DNA from: an uncultured Eubacteriales bacterium
GTDB taxonomy: Bacteria; Bacillota; Clostridia; Oscillospirales; Acutalibacteraceae
DNA length: 6,106 nucleotides
Direction of reading: 5' to 3'
Assembly: GCA_900321595.1 (NCBI GenBank)
Contig: ONWP01000257.1
Span: 1 to 6,106, forward strand
The notes under the pieces: generated by a model
What the model was told of the DNA's origin: nothing
Database searches by the model: none
Seen by the model: the letters and a program-made list of their open reading frames with translations, nothing else
Part shown: piece by piece, positions 1-5,924 of the stretch
How the letters are laid out: each line of letters begins with the position of its first letter
How positions within the stretch are numbered: position 1 is the stretch's first letter
Translations under genes and position numbers: made by a program

Positions 1-1
1 G

Positions 2-562
2 CCCTTCCTGATGCCCGTTGAGGACACCATGACCATCACCGGCCGCGGCACCGTGGCTACCGGTAAGGTCGAGCGTGGTATGCTCAAGGTCAACGAGGAA
101 GTCGAGATCGTCGGTCTGTCTGAGGAAAAGAGAAAGACCGTCTGCACGGGTCTTGAGATGTTCCGCAAGATCCTTGACTTCGCTGAGGCCGGTGACAACG
201 TCGGCGCTCTGCTTCGCGGCGTGCAGCGCAGCGAGATCCGCCGCGGCCAGGTCCTTTCCAAGCCCGGCAGCATCCATCCTCACACCAAGTTCGTCGGCCA
301 GGTTTACGTCCTGAAGGCTGATGAAGGCGGCAGACATACCCCCTTCTTCAACAACTACAGACCGCAGTTCTACTTCAGAACCACGGACGTTACCGGCGTC
401 ATCACCCTGCCCGAAGGCACCGAGATGTGCATGCCCGGCGACAACGTCGACATGAAGGTCGAGCTGATCACCCCCATCGCGATCGAAAAGGGTCTTCGCT
501 TCGCTATCCGTGAAGGCGGCAGAACCGTCGGTTCCGGCGTCGTCATCGAGATCGACGAATAA
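2..562 (+). CDS. tuf: Elongation factor Tu, C-terminal part (5' end outside window)
   Basis: EF-Tu is the GTPase that brings aminoacyl-tRNA to the ribosomal A site in the cytoplasm. Only the last 186 codons are present: the reading frame is already open at base 2 (PFLMPVEDT...) and ends at TAA 560-562. The ATG at base 11 is internal, matching the Met/Leu of the family's FL(M/L)P(V/I)ED segment at the start of domain II. Domain II is seen in ITGRGTVATGKVERG and CTGLEMFRK; domain III in GGRHTPFFNNYRPQFYFRTT, LPEGTEMCMPGDN and the terminal GLRFAIREGGRTVGSGVV. The GTPase domain (about 210 residues) lies upstream. Codon choice (AGA, AAG, CTT and GCT mixed with C-ending codons) differs from the strongly G/C-ending genes downstream, as expected for a very highly expressed gene. 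Whether it sits in an rpsG-fusA-tuf operon cannot be seen. Confidence 0.98.
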   Translation, partial: PFLMPVEDTMTITGRGTVATGKVERGMLKVNEEVEIVGLSEEKRKTVCTGLEMFRKILDFAEAGDNVGALLRGVQRSEIRRGQVLSKPGSIHPHTKFVGQVYVLKADEGGRHTPFFNNYRPQFYFRTTDVTGVITLPEGTEMCMPGDNVDMKVELITPIAIEKGLRFAIREGGRTVGSGVVIEIDE

Positions 563-574
563 TTTCCGAACAAC

Positions 575-605
575 AAAAGGCTGTCTCCCCGTGAGGCAGC
601 TTTTT
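575..605 (+). terminator. Intrinsic terminator of tuf
   Basis: A 12-bp stem pairs AAAAGGCTGTCT (575-586) with AGGCAGCTTTTT (594-605) around the 7-nt loop CCCCGTG. Two pairs are G-U type. The T-run 601-605 closes the stem, and the region begins 12 nt after the tuf stop. It separates tuf from the oxidoreductase gene, which has its own promoter. Confidence 0.85.
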
Positions 606-620
606 ATTGTGAAAAAAGCC

Positions 621-649
621 TTGAATCGCGGTCTGCTTTTCGTTATAAT
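621..649 (+). promoter_or_regulatory. Sigma-A type promoter of the oxidoreductase gene
   Basis: The -35 box TTGAAT (621-626) and a perfect -10 box TATAAT (644-649) are separated by exactly 17 bp. Transcription would start near 656, giving a leader of about 35 nt. No clear operator or riboswitch is visible in that short leader. Confidence 0.8.
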
Positions 650-676
650 AGATCTCGGAATATTCATCGTCATTTG

Positions 677-682
677 AAAGGA
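677..682 (+). promoter_or_regulatory. Ribosome binding site that decides the start of the oxidoreductase
   Basis: AAAGGA at 677-682 lies 8 nt upstream of ATG 691. Another in-frame ATG at 682 overlaps the AAAGGA itself and so cannot use it. The start at 691 (MDKRYESLF) is therefore preferred over one three codons longer. Confidence 0.75.
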
Positions 683-690
683 TGCGCATT

Positions 691-2742
691 ATGGATAAAC
701 GATACGAATCGCTTTTCACCCCGTGGCAGATCGGCAATGTGCAGATCAAGAACCGGATCGTGCTGGCGCCCATGGGCGGCACGTGCCTGTTCGGCTGGAT
801 GGAGCCCTGTCACTTTGACAAGGAGGCCGCGAAGCTGATCCTGGAGATCGCGCGCAACAACGCGGGACTCATCATCCCCGGCATCGCGCCGGTGCGCGAC
901 GTGATGGGCCGCCGGTGGATCTATAAAAACAAGAAGATGTTCGAGGATCTCAAGGAATTCATGGTCGAGATCCACAAGACCGGCGCGAAGCTCTTCGTGC
1001 AGCTCACCGCGGGCTTCGGCCGCGCCATGGCGCTGTCCGATCCGCTGGCGATGGTGGCGAGCAACAAGATCCTGAACACCATCATGAGCCCGTTCATGGA
1101 TATGGAGTATCAGACGGCCGCGCCGAGTCCTCTGCCCAACCGCTGGGCCGATATCGAGACCCGCGCGATCACCAAAAAGGAGATCGCCGACATCGTTCAC
1201 GCCTTTGCCGAGACCGCGAAGCTCTGCCAGTGGGCGGGCGTGGACGGCGTCGAGGTACACGCGGTACACGAGGGGTATCTGCTCGATCAGTTCACCATGG
1301 AGTACACGAATCACCGGGACGACGAGTACGGCGGCTCCTTTGAGAACCGCTATCGCTTCCCGGTGGAGATCGTGCAGGCGATCAAATCCCGCTGCGGCGC
1401 GGAGTACCCCGTGAGCCTGCGCTATTCGGTCGTTTCGAAGACCAAGGGCTTCCGCGAGGGCGCCATGCCCGGCGAGGACTTCATCGAGATCGGCCGCGAT
1501 ATGCCCGAGAGCGAGAAGGCCGCGAAGTATCTGCAGGACGCCGGCTACGACATGCTCAACTGCGACAACGGCACCTACGACAGCTGGTACTGGTGTCATC
1601 CGCCGGCGTATATGCCGACCGGCTGCAATCTGGCCGAGGCGGAGCACATCAAGCAGTTTGTGGACATTCCCGTGGTCTGCGCGGGCCGCATGACGCCGGA
1701 GCTCGGCGCGGAGGCGGTCGCCGCCGGCAAGCTGGACGCGATGGCTGTGGGCCGTCAGTTCCTGACCGATCCCGCCTGGGTGACGAAGCTGATCGAGGAG
1801 CACCCCGAGGAGATCATGCCCTGCATCTGCTGCCACAACGCCTGCTTCGACCTGACCCGGTACGAGGGACACGGCAATATGCAGGATTTCAACGACACGA
1901 TCCATATGTGCCGCTGCGCGCTCAATCCGCAGACGATGCACTCGAAGAAGTATAAGATCGTCCCGGCGAAGAAGGCCAAAAACGTGATCGTCATCGGCGG
2001 CGGCATCGGCGGCATGGAGGCCGCGCGCGTGGCGAAGCTGCGCGGACACAACGTGACGATCTATGAGAAGACCGGCGAGCTCGGCGGCGTTTTCGTCGCG
2101 GCGGCGGCATCTCCCTACAAAGAGAACGACCGGCGGCTCATCGACTGGTACAAGCTCCAGATCAAAAAGCTGGGCATCGAGGTGCGCTTCAATACCGAGG
2201 TGACGGACATCTCCGCCGTGGGCGGCGACGCCGTGATCGTGGCGACCGGCTCCAGGGCGCGGACGCTGCGGATCCCCGGCTGTGAGCGCGCCGTCGACGC
2301 GGTGGACTTCCTGCTGCACCCGGAGCAGGCGGGGGAGAACGTGGTCGTGATCGGCGGCGGTCTGACCGGCTGCGAGGTCGCCTATGATCTGGCGCTTGAG
2401 GGCAAGAAGCCCGTCATCGTGGAGATGAAGAACGACCTGATGGCCGTCAAGAATCTGTGCCTGGCCAACTCCAGCTACCTGCGCGATTACTTCAAGACCA
2501 ACGGCGTGCCGGTGTATCTGGAGTCCGGCGTGCTCGAGATCGGCGACGACTACGTCATCGTTGAGGAGAAGAATAAGAAGCGCACCCGCCTCAAGGCTGA
2601 CACGGTGGTGCTCTCCGTCGGCTATACGCCGACGCCGCTGGCGCAGAAGGGGCGCGGCGTGTACGTCATCGGCGACGCGAACGGCGTCGGCAACCTGCGC
2701 ACCGTCATCCACTCCGCGTGGGACGCCGCGATGAAGATCTGA
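691..2742 (+). CDS. FMN/4Fe-4S/FAD NAD(P)H-dependent enoate/2,4-dienoyl-CoA reductase family oxidoreductase
   Basis: A 683-residue cytoplasmic flavoenzyme, close in size to E. coli FadH (about 670). Residues 1-365 form an Old Yellow Enzyme TIM barrel: VLAPMGG (24-30), QLTAGFGR (104-111), EGYLLDQF (194-201, with the likely catalytic Tyr196), RDDEYGGSFENR, and the FMN-phosphate segments AGRM (331-334) and AVGRQFLTDP (352-361). His303 in WYWCHPPAY may be the second proton donor. A 4Fe-4S site follows: C378-x2-C381-x3-C385, with C409 (RCALNP) as likely fourth ligand. Next come an FAD Rossmann motif, GGGIGG (436-441) with E459; an NAD(P) motif, GGGLTG (555-560); and a terminal FAD motif, VIGDANG (659-665). 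The family reduces activated C=C bonds of enoates, dienoyl-CoAs or 3-oxo-delta4 bile acids (BaiCD/BaiH). The substrate cannot be read from the sequence, and no fatty-acid or bile-acid operon adjoins. The gene stands alone between its own promoter and terminator. Confidence 0.92.
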   Translation: MDKRYESLFTPWQIGNVQIKNRIVLAPMGGTCLFGWMEPCHFDKEAAKLILEIARNNAGLIIPGIAPVRDVMGRRWIYKNKKMFEDLKEFMVEIHKTGAKLFVQLTAGFGRAMALSDPLAMVASNKILNTIMSPFMDMEYQTAAPSPLPNRWADIETRAITKKEIADIVHAFAETAKLCQWAGVDGVEVHAVHEGYLLDQFTMEYTNHRDDEYGGSFENRYRFPVEIVQAIKSRCGAEYPVSLRYSVVSKTKGFREGAMPGEDFIEIGRDMPESEKAAKYLQDAGYDMLNCDNGTYDSWYWCHPPAYMPTGCNLAEAEHIKQFVDIPVVCAGRMTPELGAEAVAAGKLDAMAVGRQFLTDPAWVTKLIEEHPEEIMPCICCHNACFDLTRYEGHGNMQDFNDTIHMCRCALNPQTMHSKKYKIVPAKKAKNVIVIGGGIGGMEAARVAKLRGHNVTIYEKTGELGGVFVAAAASPYKENDRRLIDWYKLQIKKLGIEVRFNTEVTDISAVGGDAVIVATGSRARTLRIPGCERAVDAVDFLLHPEQAGENVVVIGGGLTGCEVAYDLALEGKKPVIVEMKNDLMAVKNLCLANSSYLRDYFKTNGVPVYLESGVLEIGDDYVIVEEKNKKRTRLKADTVVLSVGYTPTPLAQKGRGVYVIGDANGVGNLRTVIHSAWDAAMKI

Positions 2743-2756
2743 TCCTGTCGCAACAG

Positions 2757-2784
2757 AAACCGGCTTCCGCGGGAGGCCGGTTTT
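2757..2784 (+). terminator. Intrinsic terminator of the oxidoreductase gene
   Basis: A 12-bp stem pairs AAACCGGCTTCC (2757-2768) with GGAGGCCGGTTT (2772-2783), with one T-G wobble and a 3-nt GCG loop. It ends in TTTT (2781-2784). The T-run is short, but the stem is very stable. The next promoter starts 14 nt later. Confidence 0.75.
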
Positions 2785-2797
2785 CCCGCGCGGGCGG

Positions 2798-2826
2798 TTG
2801 ACTTTTTCGCGAAATCGGTGTATATT
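2798..2826 (+). promoter_or_regulatory. Promoter of the DUF1934-argS-smpB(-ssrA) unit
   Basis: The -35 box TTGACT (2798-2803) is followed by a 17-bp spacer and the -10 box TATATT (2821-2826). Transcription would start near 2833, about 22 nt before the TTG start codon, leaving little room for leader control. The same TTG at 2798 could be mistaken for an upstream start codon of the following gene. Confidence 0.75.
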
Positions 2827-2841
2827 ATACAGAAAACGCGT

Positions 2842-2846
2842 GGAGG
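2842..2846 (+). promoter_or_regulatory. Ribosome binding site selecting the TTG start of the DUF1934 gene
   Basis: GGAGG (2842-2846) lies 8 nt before TTG 2855. The in-frame GTG at 2840 overlaps this site and the in-frame TTG at 2798 is part of the -35 box. TTG 2855 is therefore the only well-placed start. Confidence 0.7.
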
Positions 2847-2854
2847 TCTGCGGT

Positions 2855-3262
2855 TTGGAGCAAAGAGACGTATCCGTGCGGGTCACGTCCCGCGTCTTTG
2901 ACGGCGTCGACACGATGGAGACCGTGCATCTCGCCGCCGGCGTTCTGCATCGGCGTGGAAGCGCGCTGCGGCTTGTCTACGAGACGCTGGAGGACGCCGG
3001 CGCGGTGACGAACAGCGTCTCCACCACGGACGGCAGACGCGTGACGGTGGACCGGCAGGGGATGTTCAGCCTGCATATGACGCTGGAGTCGGGGATCGTC
3101 TCGGTCGTCGCCGTCGGCGGCACGACGCTGGACGCGCGGACGCGCGAGGCGCGGGTCACCTGCGATGAACGCGGGCTGCGCGTTCGTCTCATCTACACGC
3201 TCGGCGGCGGCGCGCCGTCTGAACACGACTTATTGATCGAAGCAACGGAGGAAGCAATATGA
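2855..3262 (+). CDS. DUF1934 (YwiB-like) small beta-barrel protein of unknown function
   Basis: This is a 135-residue protein starting MEQRDVSVRV (TTG start). It is built of alternating short beta-type segments: VRVTSRVF, TVHLAAGVLHRRGSALRLVYE, RVTVDRQGMFSLHMTLESG, EARVTCDERGLRVRLIYTL and EHDLLIEATEE. The order of segments and a position directly before argS match the DUF1934/YwiB family, predicted to fold as a calycin-like barrel; its biochemical role is not established. No signal peptide or membrane segment is seen, so it is probably cytoplasmic. Its TGA overlaps the argS start in ATGA (3259-3262), implying translational coupling. The family call rests on context, length and strand pattern recalled from memory, not on a profile match, so it is moderately sure. 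Confidence 0.72.
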   Translation: MEQRDVSVRVTSRVFDGVDTMETVHLAAGVLHRRGSALRLVYETLEDAGAVTNSVSTTDGRRVTVDRQGMFSLHMTLESGIVSVVAVGGTTLDARTREARVTCDERGLRVRLIYTLGGGAPSEHDLLIEATEEAI

Positions 3263-4944
3263 ACGACATTGTTAAATTCGCGGACGTGCAGCTGAAGGAC
3301 CGCATCATCGACGCGATCAGAGCCGCGCAGGCGGACGGCAGTCTGCCCGACGCCGGGATCCCGGAATTTCGCATCGAGGTGCCCGCGGACCGGGCGCACG
3401 GCGACCGCAGCGCCAACGCCGCCATGGCGGGCGCGAGACTGTACCGGCAGGCGCCTCCGGCCATCGCCGCGAAGATCCTCGCGCACCTGGATCTGACCGA
3501 TTCCTGCTTTGACACGGCGGAGGCCGTCGGCGGGTTTCTCAATTTCACCTTCGGCCCCGGCTATTACGCGGACGTGCTCGGTCAGGTGACGCAGCAGGGC
3601 GACACGTTCGGCTCGTCCGATCTGGGGAAGGGCAAAAAGGCGCTGGTCGAGTTCGTCAGCGCGAATCCCACGGGTCCCATGCACATCGGCAACGCCCGCG
3701 GCGGCGCCATGGGCGACACCCTCGCCGAGATCCTGACCCGCGCCGGTTATTACACCGAACGGGAGTTCTATATCAACGACGCCGGCAATCAGATCGAAAA
3801 ATTCGGTCTTTCGCTGGATATCCGTTACCGGCAGAAGTACGGCGAGGACGTCGAGCTGCCCGAGGACAGCTATCACGGGCAGGATATCGTCGATCACGTG
3901 AACGCGTTCGCCGAAGTGTACGGCGATCATTATATCGGCGAGGACGAACAGACCCGCAGAAAGGCCCTCGTGGCCTTCGCGCTGCCGAAGAATATCGAGG
4001 GGCTCGAGCGCGACCTGCTCAAATACGGCATCCGTTACGACACCTGGTTCCGGGAGTCGAGCCTGTACGCGAAGAACGCGCCGGCGCAGGTCGTGGAGAC
4101 GCTGACCGCGCGCGGCTACACCTACGAGCAGGACGGCGCGGTTTGGTTCCGGGCCGAGCAGTTCGGCTGCGACAAGGATTTCGTGCTGCGCCGTTCGAAC
4201 GGGCTCTTTACGTATATCGTGCCGGATATCGCCTATCATTTCAACAAGCTCTCGACCCGCGGCTTCGATCTGGCTGTGGACATCCTGGGCGCGGATCATC
4301 ACGGCTACGTGCCGCGTCTCAAGGCGGCTCTGACCGCTATGGGCGTGGACGCGGACAAGCTGAAGGTCGTGCTGATGCAGATGGTGCGTCTGGTGCGCGA
4401 CGGCGAGGTCATCAAGCTGAGCAAGCGCTCCGGCAAGGCGATCACGCTGGTCACGCTGCTGGACGAGGTGCCCATCGACGCGGCGCGGTTCTTCTTCAAC
4501 CTGCGCGAGGCCAATACGCCGATCGATTTCGATCTGGATCTGGCCGTGGAGGAATCCAGCAAGAACCCTGTCTATTACTGTCAGTACGCGCACGCCCGGA
4601 TCTGCTCGATCTTCCGCAACATGCAGGAGAAGGGCATTGCCTGGGACGGCTGCACCCGCGAGCAGGCCATGAAACTGACCGCGGAGGAGGAAAAGGCGCT
4701 CATCAACCACATCGGCTCCCTGCGCGGCGAGATCGAGCAGGCCGCGGAGGCGCTCGACCCGAGCCGGATCACCCGGTACGCCGTGGAGCTGGCGACGCTC
4801 TTCCACAAATTCTACAACGCCTGCCGCGTGGGCGTGGACGACGCCGATCTGCGCGCGGCACGGCTCTACCTGTGCGACTGCACGCGCAGCGTGATGCGCA
4901 ACGTCCTCGCGATGATGAAGATCAGCGCGCCGGAGATGATGTGA
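3259..4944 (+). CDS. argS: Arginyl-tRNA synthetase
   Basis: This class I synthetase joins arginine to tRNA-Arg in the cytoplasm using ATP. It has 561 residues, close to the usual 550-580. Residues about 1-110 form the N-terminal additional domain, which binds the tRNA elbow (ending GGFLNFTFGPGYY). The catalytic core carries FVSANPTGPMHIGN, with the HIGH-type signature at 142-145, EFYINDAGNQ (169-178), DILGADHHGY (341-350) and a KMSKS-type loop KLSKRSG (386-392). The C-terminal DALR anticodon-binding helices include RITRYAVELATLFHKFYNAC, starting at Arg503. The start at ATG 3259 is supported by GGAGGA (3247-3252) 6 nt upstream and by the ATGA overlap with the preceding gene. Its TGA shares one base with the smpB ATG. 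Nothing looks broken or unusual. Confidence 0.97.
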   Translation: MNDIVKFADVQLKDRIIDAIRAAQADGSLPDAGIPEFRIEVPADRAHGDRSANAAMAGARLYRQAPPAIAAKILAHLDLTDSCFDTAEAVGGFLNFTFGPGYYADVLGQVTQQGDTFGSSDLGKGKKALVEFVSANPTGPMHIGNARGGAMGDTLAEILTRAGYYTEREFYINDAGNQIEKFGLSLDIRYRQKYGEDVELPEDSYHGQDIVDHVNAFAEVYGDHYIGEDEQTRRKALVAFALPKNIEGLERDLLKYGIRYDTWFRESSLYAKNAPAQVVETLTARGYTYEQDGAVWFRAEQFGCDKDFVLRRSNGLFTYIVPDIAYHFNKLSTRGFDLAVDILGADHHGYVPRLKAALTAMGVDADKLKVVLMQMVRLVRDGEVIKLSKRSGKAITLVTLLDEVPIDAARFFFNLREANTPIDFDLDLAVEESSKNPVYYCQYAHARICSIFRNMQEKGIAWDGCTREQAMKLTAEEEKALINHIGSLRGEIEQAAEALDPSRITRYAVELATLFHKFYNACRVGVDDADLRAARLYLCDCTRSVMRNVLAMMKISAPEMM

Positions 4945-5408
4945 TGAAAAAACAGTCGGACGGCAATTCCACCGTCGCCACCAACCGAAAGGCGTATCAC
5001 GACTACTTCGTGACCGAGACGTATGAGGCCGGGCTGGAGCTGTACGGCACGGAGGTCAAATCCGTCCGGCAGGGGAAGGTCAACCTCAAGGACGCCTGGT
5101 GCAGCATCGACGCGGGCGAGCTCTTCGTCAACGGGATGCATATTTCCCCCTACGATCACGGGAACATCTTCAACCGCGATCCGCTGCGCAAAAAGAAGCT
5201 GCTCATGCACAAAAAGGAGATCCTCAAGCTCTTCGGTTTGACAAAACAGCAGGGATATGCTATCATACCCTTGCGGATCTATTTTACCCGCGGCCGCGCG
5301 AAGGTCGAGATCGGCCTCTGCAAGGGCAAAAAGCTCTACGACAAGCGGGAGACAGCCGCCAGAAAGAGCGCCGAACGGCAGATCGAACGGACGCTCAAGG
5401 AACAATAA
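4944..5408 (+). CDS. smpB: SsrA-binding protein SmpB
   Basis: SmpB binds the tRNA-like domain of tmRNA and delivers it to stalled ribosomes for trans-translation. The protein has 154 residues, the usual size. Visible family features are NRKAYHDYFV (14-23), EAGLELYGTEVKSVRQGKVN (28-47, with the hallmark GTEVKS at 35-40), SPYDHGN, RDPLRKKKLLMHKKEI and the basic C-terminal tail beginning KGKKLYDKRE (127-136), which acts in the mRNA channel. The start ATG 4944 shares its A with the argS stop (TGATG). GGAG at 4932-4935 is placed 8 nt upstream. The stop TAA (5406-5408) abuts the first base of ssrA, so the two partners of the rescue system are encoded without any gap. A promoter-like sequence lies inside this gene at 5238-5266. 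Confidence 0.97.
   Translation: MKKQSDGNSTVATNRKAYHDYFVTETYEAGLELYGTEVKSVRQGKVNLKDAWCSIDAGELFVNGMHISPYDHGNIFNRDPLRKKKLLMHKKEILKLFGLTKQQGYAIIPLRIYFTRGRAKVEIGLCKGKKLYDKRETAARKSAERQIERTLKEQ
5238..5266 (+). promoter_or_regulatory. Candidate internal promoter for ssrA within smpB
   Basis: A perfect -35 box TTGACA (5238-5243), a 17-bp spacer and an extended -10, TGC followed by TATCAT (TG at 5258-5259, -10 at 5261-5266), occur in the codons for GLTKQQGYAII of SmpB. It would start transcription near 5273, about 136 nt before the mature tmRNA 5' end. I see no comparable match between 5267 and 5409. The match is from sequence; its use as the ssrA promoter is inference. Confidence 0.55.
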
Positions 5409-5481
5409 GGGGATGAAAGGATTTCGACGGGGATTTTGAAGTTTGGTAAGCGGGCAGAGATGCAGGATCTCTTGAAACACT

Positions 5482-5532
5482 GCAACCTTTAAAACAAACG
5501 ACAGCAATAAGACTGTTCTCGCGGCTGCTTAA
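5482..5532 (+). other. tmRNA proteolysis-tag reading frame
   Basis: The frame ending at TAA 5530-5532 is open back to a TGA at 5473-5475. From GCA 5482 it encodes ATFKTNDSNKTVLAAA. The part FKTNDSNKTVLAAA lines up residue for residue with the 14 encoded residues of the B. subtilis tag (GKTNSFNQNVALAA), so the resume codon is probably near TTT 5488. The exact codon is uncertain. The C-terminus VLAAA replaces the usual ALAA but keeps the small hydrophobic end recognised by ClpXP-type proteases. Confidence 0.7.
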
Positions 5533-5738
5533 GTAGCGCCGCCGTCGAACCGGGGAGGACTGCGGCCCCGGAGCTCGGCGTGGATCAGCAGTGAACGTGC
5601 ACGGGCAAGCGCCGACGTAACCCGTCATGCAAATACGCCGGCTGCGGTGGCGTACACCTGTCCCCGGATGAGCGCCATTTAAGACAGATCAGGGACTACG
5701 CTCGTAGAAAGCCGGATGGATGAGTTTTCGGACGCGGT

Positions 5739-5761
5739 TTCGATTACCGCCATCTCCACCA
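5739..5761 (+). repeat. Direct repeat copy 1: ssrA 3' end (att-like)
   Basis: The last 23 nt of ssrA, from the T-loop through CCA, recur at 5921-5943 with 22 of 23 bases the same (A at 5743, G at 5925). The shared core is TTACCGCCATCTCCACCA. Similarity continues beyond CCA into GAAAAAAGCGC (5762-5772) after allowing one inserted base in copy 2. The 3' end of ssrA is a well-known attachment site for tyrosine-recombinase elements. Confidence 0.85.
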
Positions 5762-5797
5762 GAAAAAAGCGCGCCGATGGCGTGCTTTTTTCTGGTG
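5757..5797 (+). terminator. Intrinsic terminator of ssrA, overlapping the CCA end
   Basis: A 19-bp stem pairs 5757-5775 (CACCAGAAAAAAGCGCGCC) with 5779-5797 around a GAT loop, with one G-U pair. T-run 5786-5791 is the likely release site. The left arm starts inside the mature tmRNA, taking in its discriminator and CCA. The A-run and T-run make it potentially active in both directions. Confidence 0.85.
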
Positions 5798-5816
5798 AAA
5801 GGGAATCGAAACCGCG

Positions 5817-5924
5817 ATAGTCCATGTCTCGCGGTATGCCGCAGGCAGAGCGAGACGGACATATAAATGCAGAGGTTTGCGGCAAAGCCGCAAACGAACG
5901 AAGCGCAAGCGAAGCGGCGCTTCG
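5817..5924. repeat. Gene-free cluster of hairpins between the two ssrA-end copies
   Basis: Three inverted repeats occupy this stretch. First, GTCC/GTCTCGC (5819-5832) pairs with GCGAGAC/GGAC (5849-5859), with AT bulged, and carries an inner TGCC-GCA-GGCA hairpin. Second, GTTTGCGGC-AAA-GCCGCAAAC (5875-5895) is a perfect 9-bp stem. Third, CGAAGCGC (5899-5906) pairs with GCGCTTCG (5917-5924), ending where the second repeat copy continues. No credible open reading frame with a ribosome binding site is present, and no convincing promoter was found. Confidence 0.65.

Larger units (their letters stand above)
5409..5761 (+). ncRNA. ssrA: Transfer-messenger RNA (tmRNA, 10Sa RNA)
   Basis: tmRNA acts first as an alanyl-tRNA and then as a short mRNA to free stalled ribosomes and tag the unfinished protein for degradation. 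This 353-nt one-piece tmRNA begins GGGGATGAAAGGATTTCGAC (5409-5428). The 5' GGGGATG pairs with CATCTCC (5751-5757) as a 7-bp acceptor stem, with G-U at the third pair, the alanine identity element. The D-loop-like TTTCGACGGGG follows. The T-arm is GCGGT-TTCGATT-ACCGC (5734-5750), preceded by TTTTCGGAC as in E. coli tmRNA. A discriminator A (5758) and an encoded CCA (5759-5761) complete the 3' end. The tag reading frame ends at TAA 5530-5532. The sequence between the tag and the 3' domain is of the size expected for the pseudoknot region, which I did not fold. It starts immediately after the smpB stop, so a 5' processing step (RNase P) is expected. Confidence 0.97.
5733..5816. repeat. Inverted repeat made from the tmRNA T-arm
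   Basis: CGCGGTTTCGATT (5733-5745) in the tmRNA is perfectly inverted as AATCGAAACCGCG (5804-5816). The two 13-bp arms flank the 19-bp terminator stem, so the whole 84-nt block is an interrupted palindrome centred on 5777. Read on the - strand, 5816 to 5786 resembles a second, altered T-arm plus CACCAGAAAAAAGC. Confidence 0.8.

Noticed and set aside
682..690. ATG 682 as the start of the oxidoreductase
   Set aside because: It overlaps the only ribosome binding site; ATG 691 is correctly spaced from it.
2798..2854. Upstream TTG start for the DUF1934 protein
   Set aside because: This TTG is the beginning of the -35 box TTGACT, so it lies upstream of the transcription start. GGAGG at 2842-2846 points to TTG 2855.
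670..2913. 747-codon open frame on the - strand opposite the oxidoreductase
   Set aside because: It mirrors a gene with strongly G/C-ending codons, a known cause of long antisense frames. It has no ribosome binding site, its protein is low-complexity (rich in H, R, A, V), and the + strand product has clear catalytic motifs.
3193..4806. 537-codon open frame on the - strand opposite argS
   Set aside because: Same codon-bias shadow; the + strand frame is an intact ArgS with HIGH- and KMSKS-type motifs.
4143..5408. 421-codon frame giving an apparent N-terminal extension of SmpB
   Set aside because: The first 267 codons are argS read in another frame (R/G/A-rich). The SmpB start at ATG 4944 has a ribosome binding site and the TGATG junction, and yields a normal 154-residue protein.
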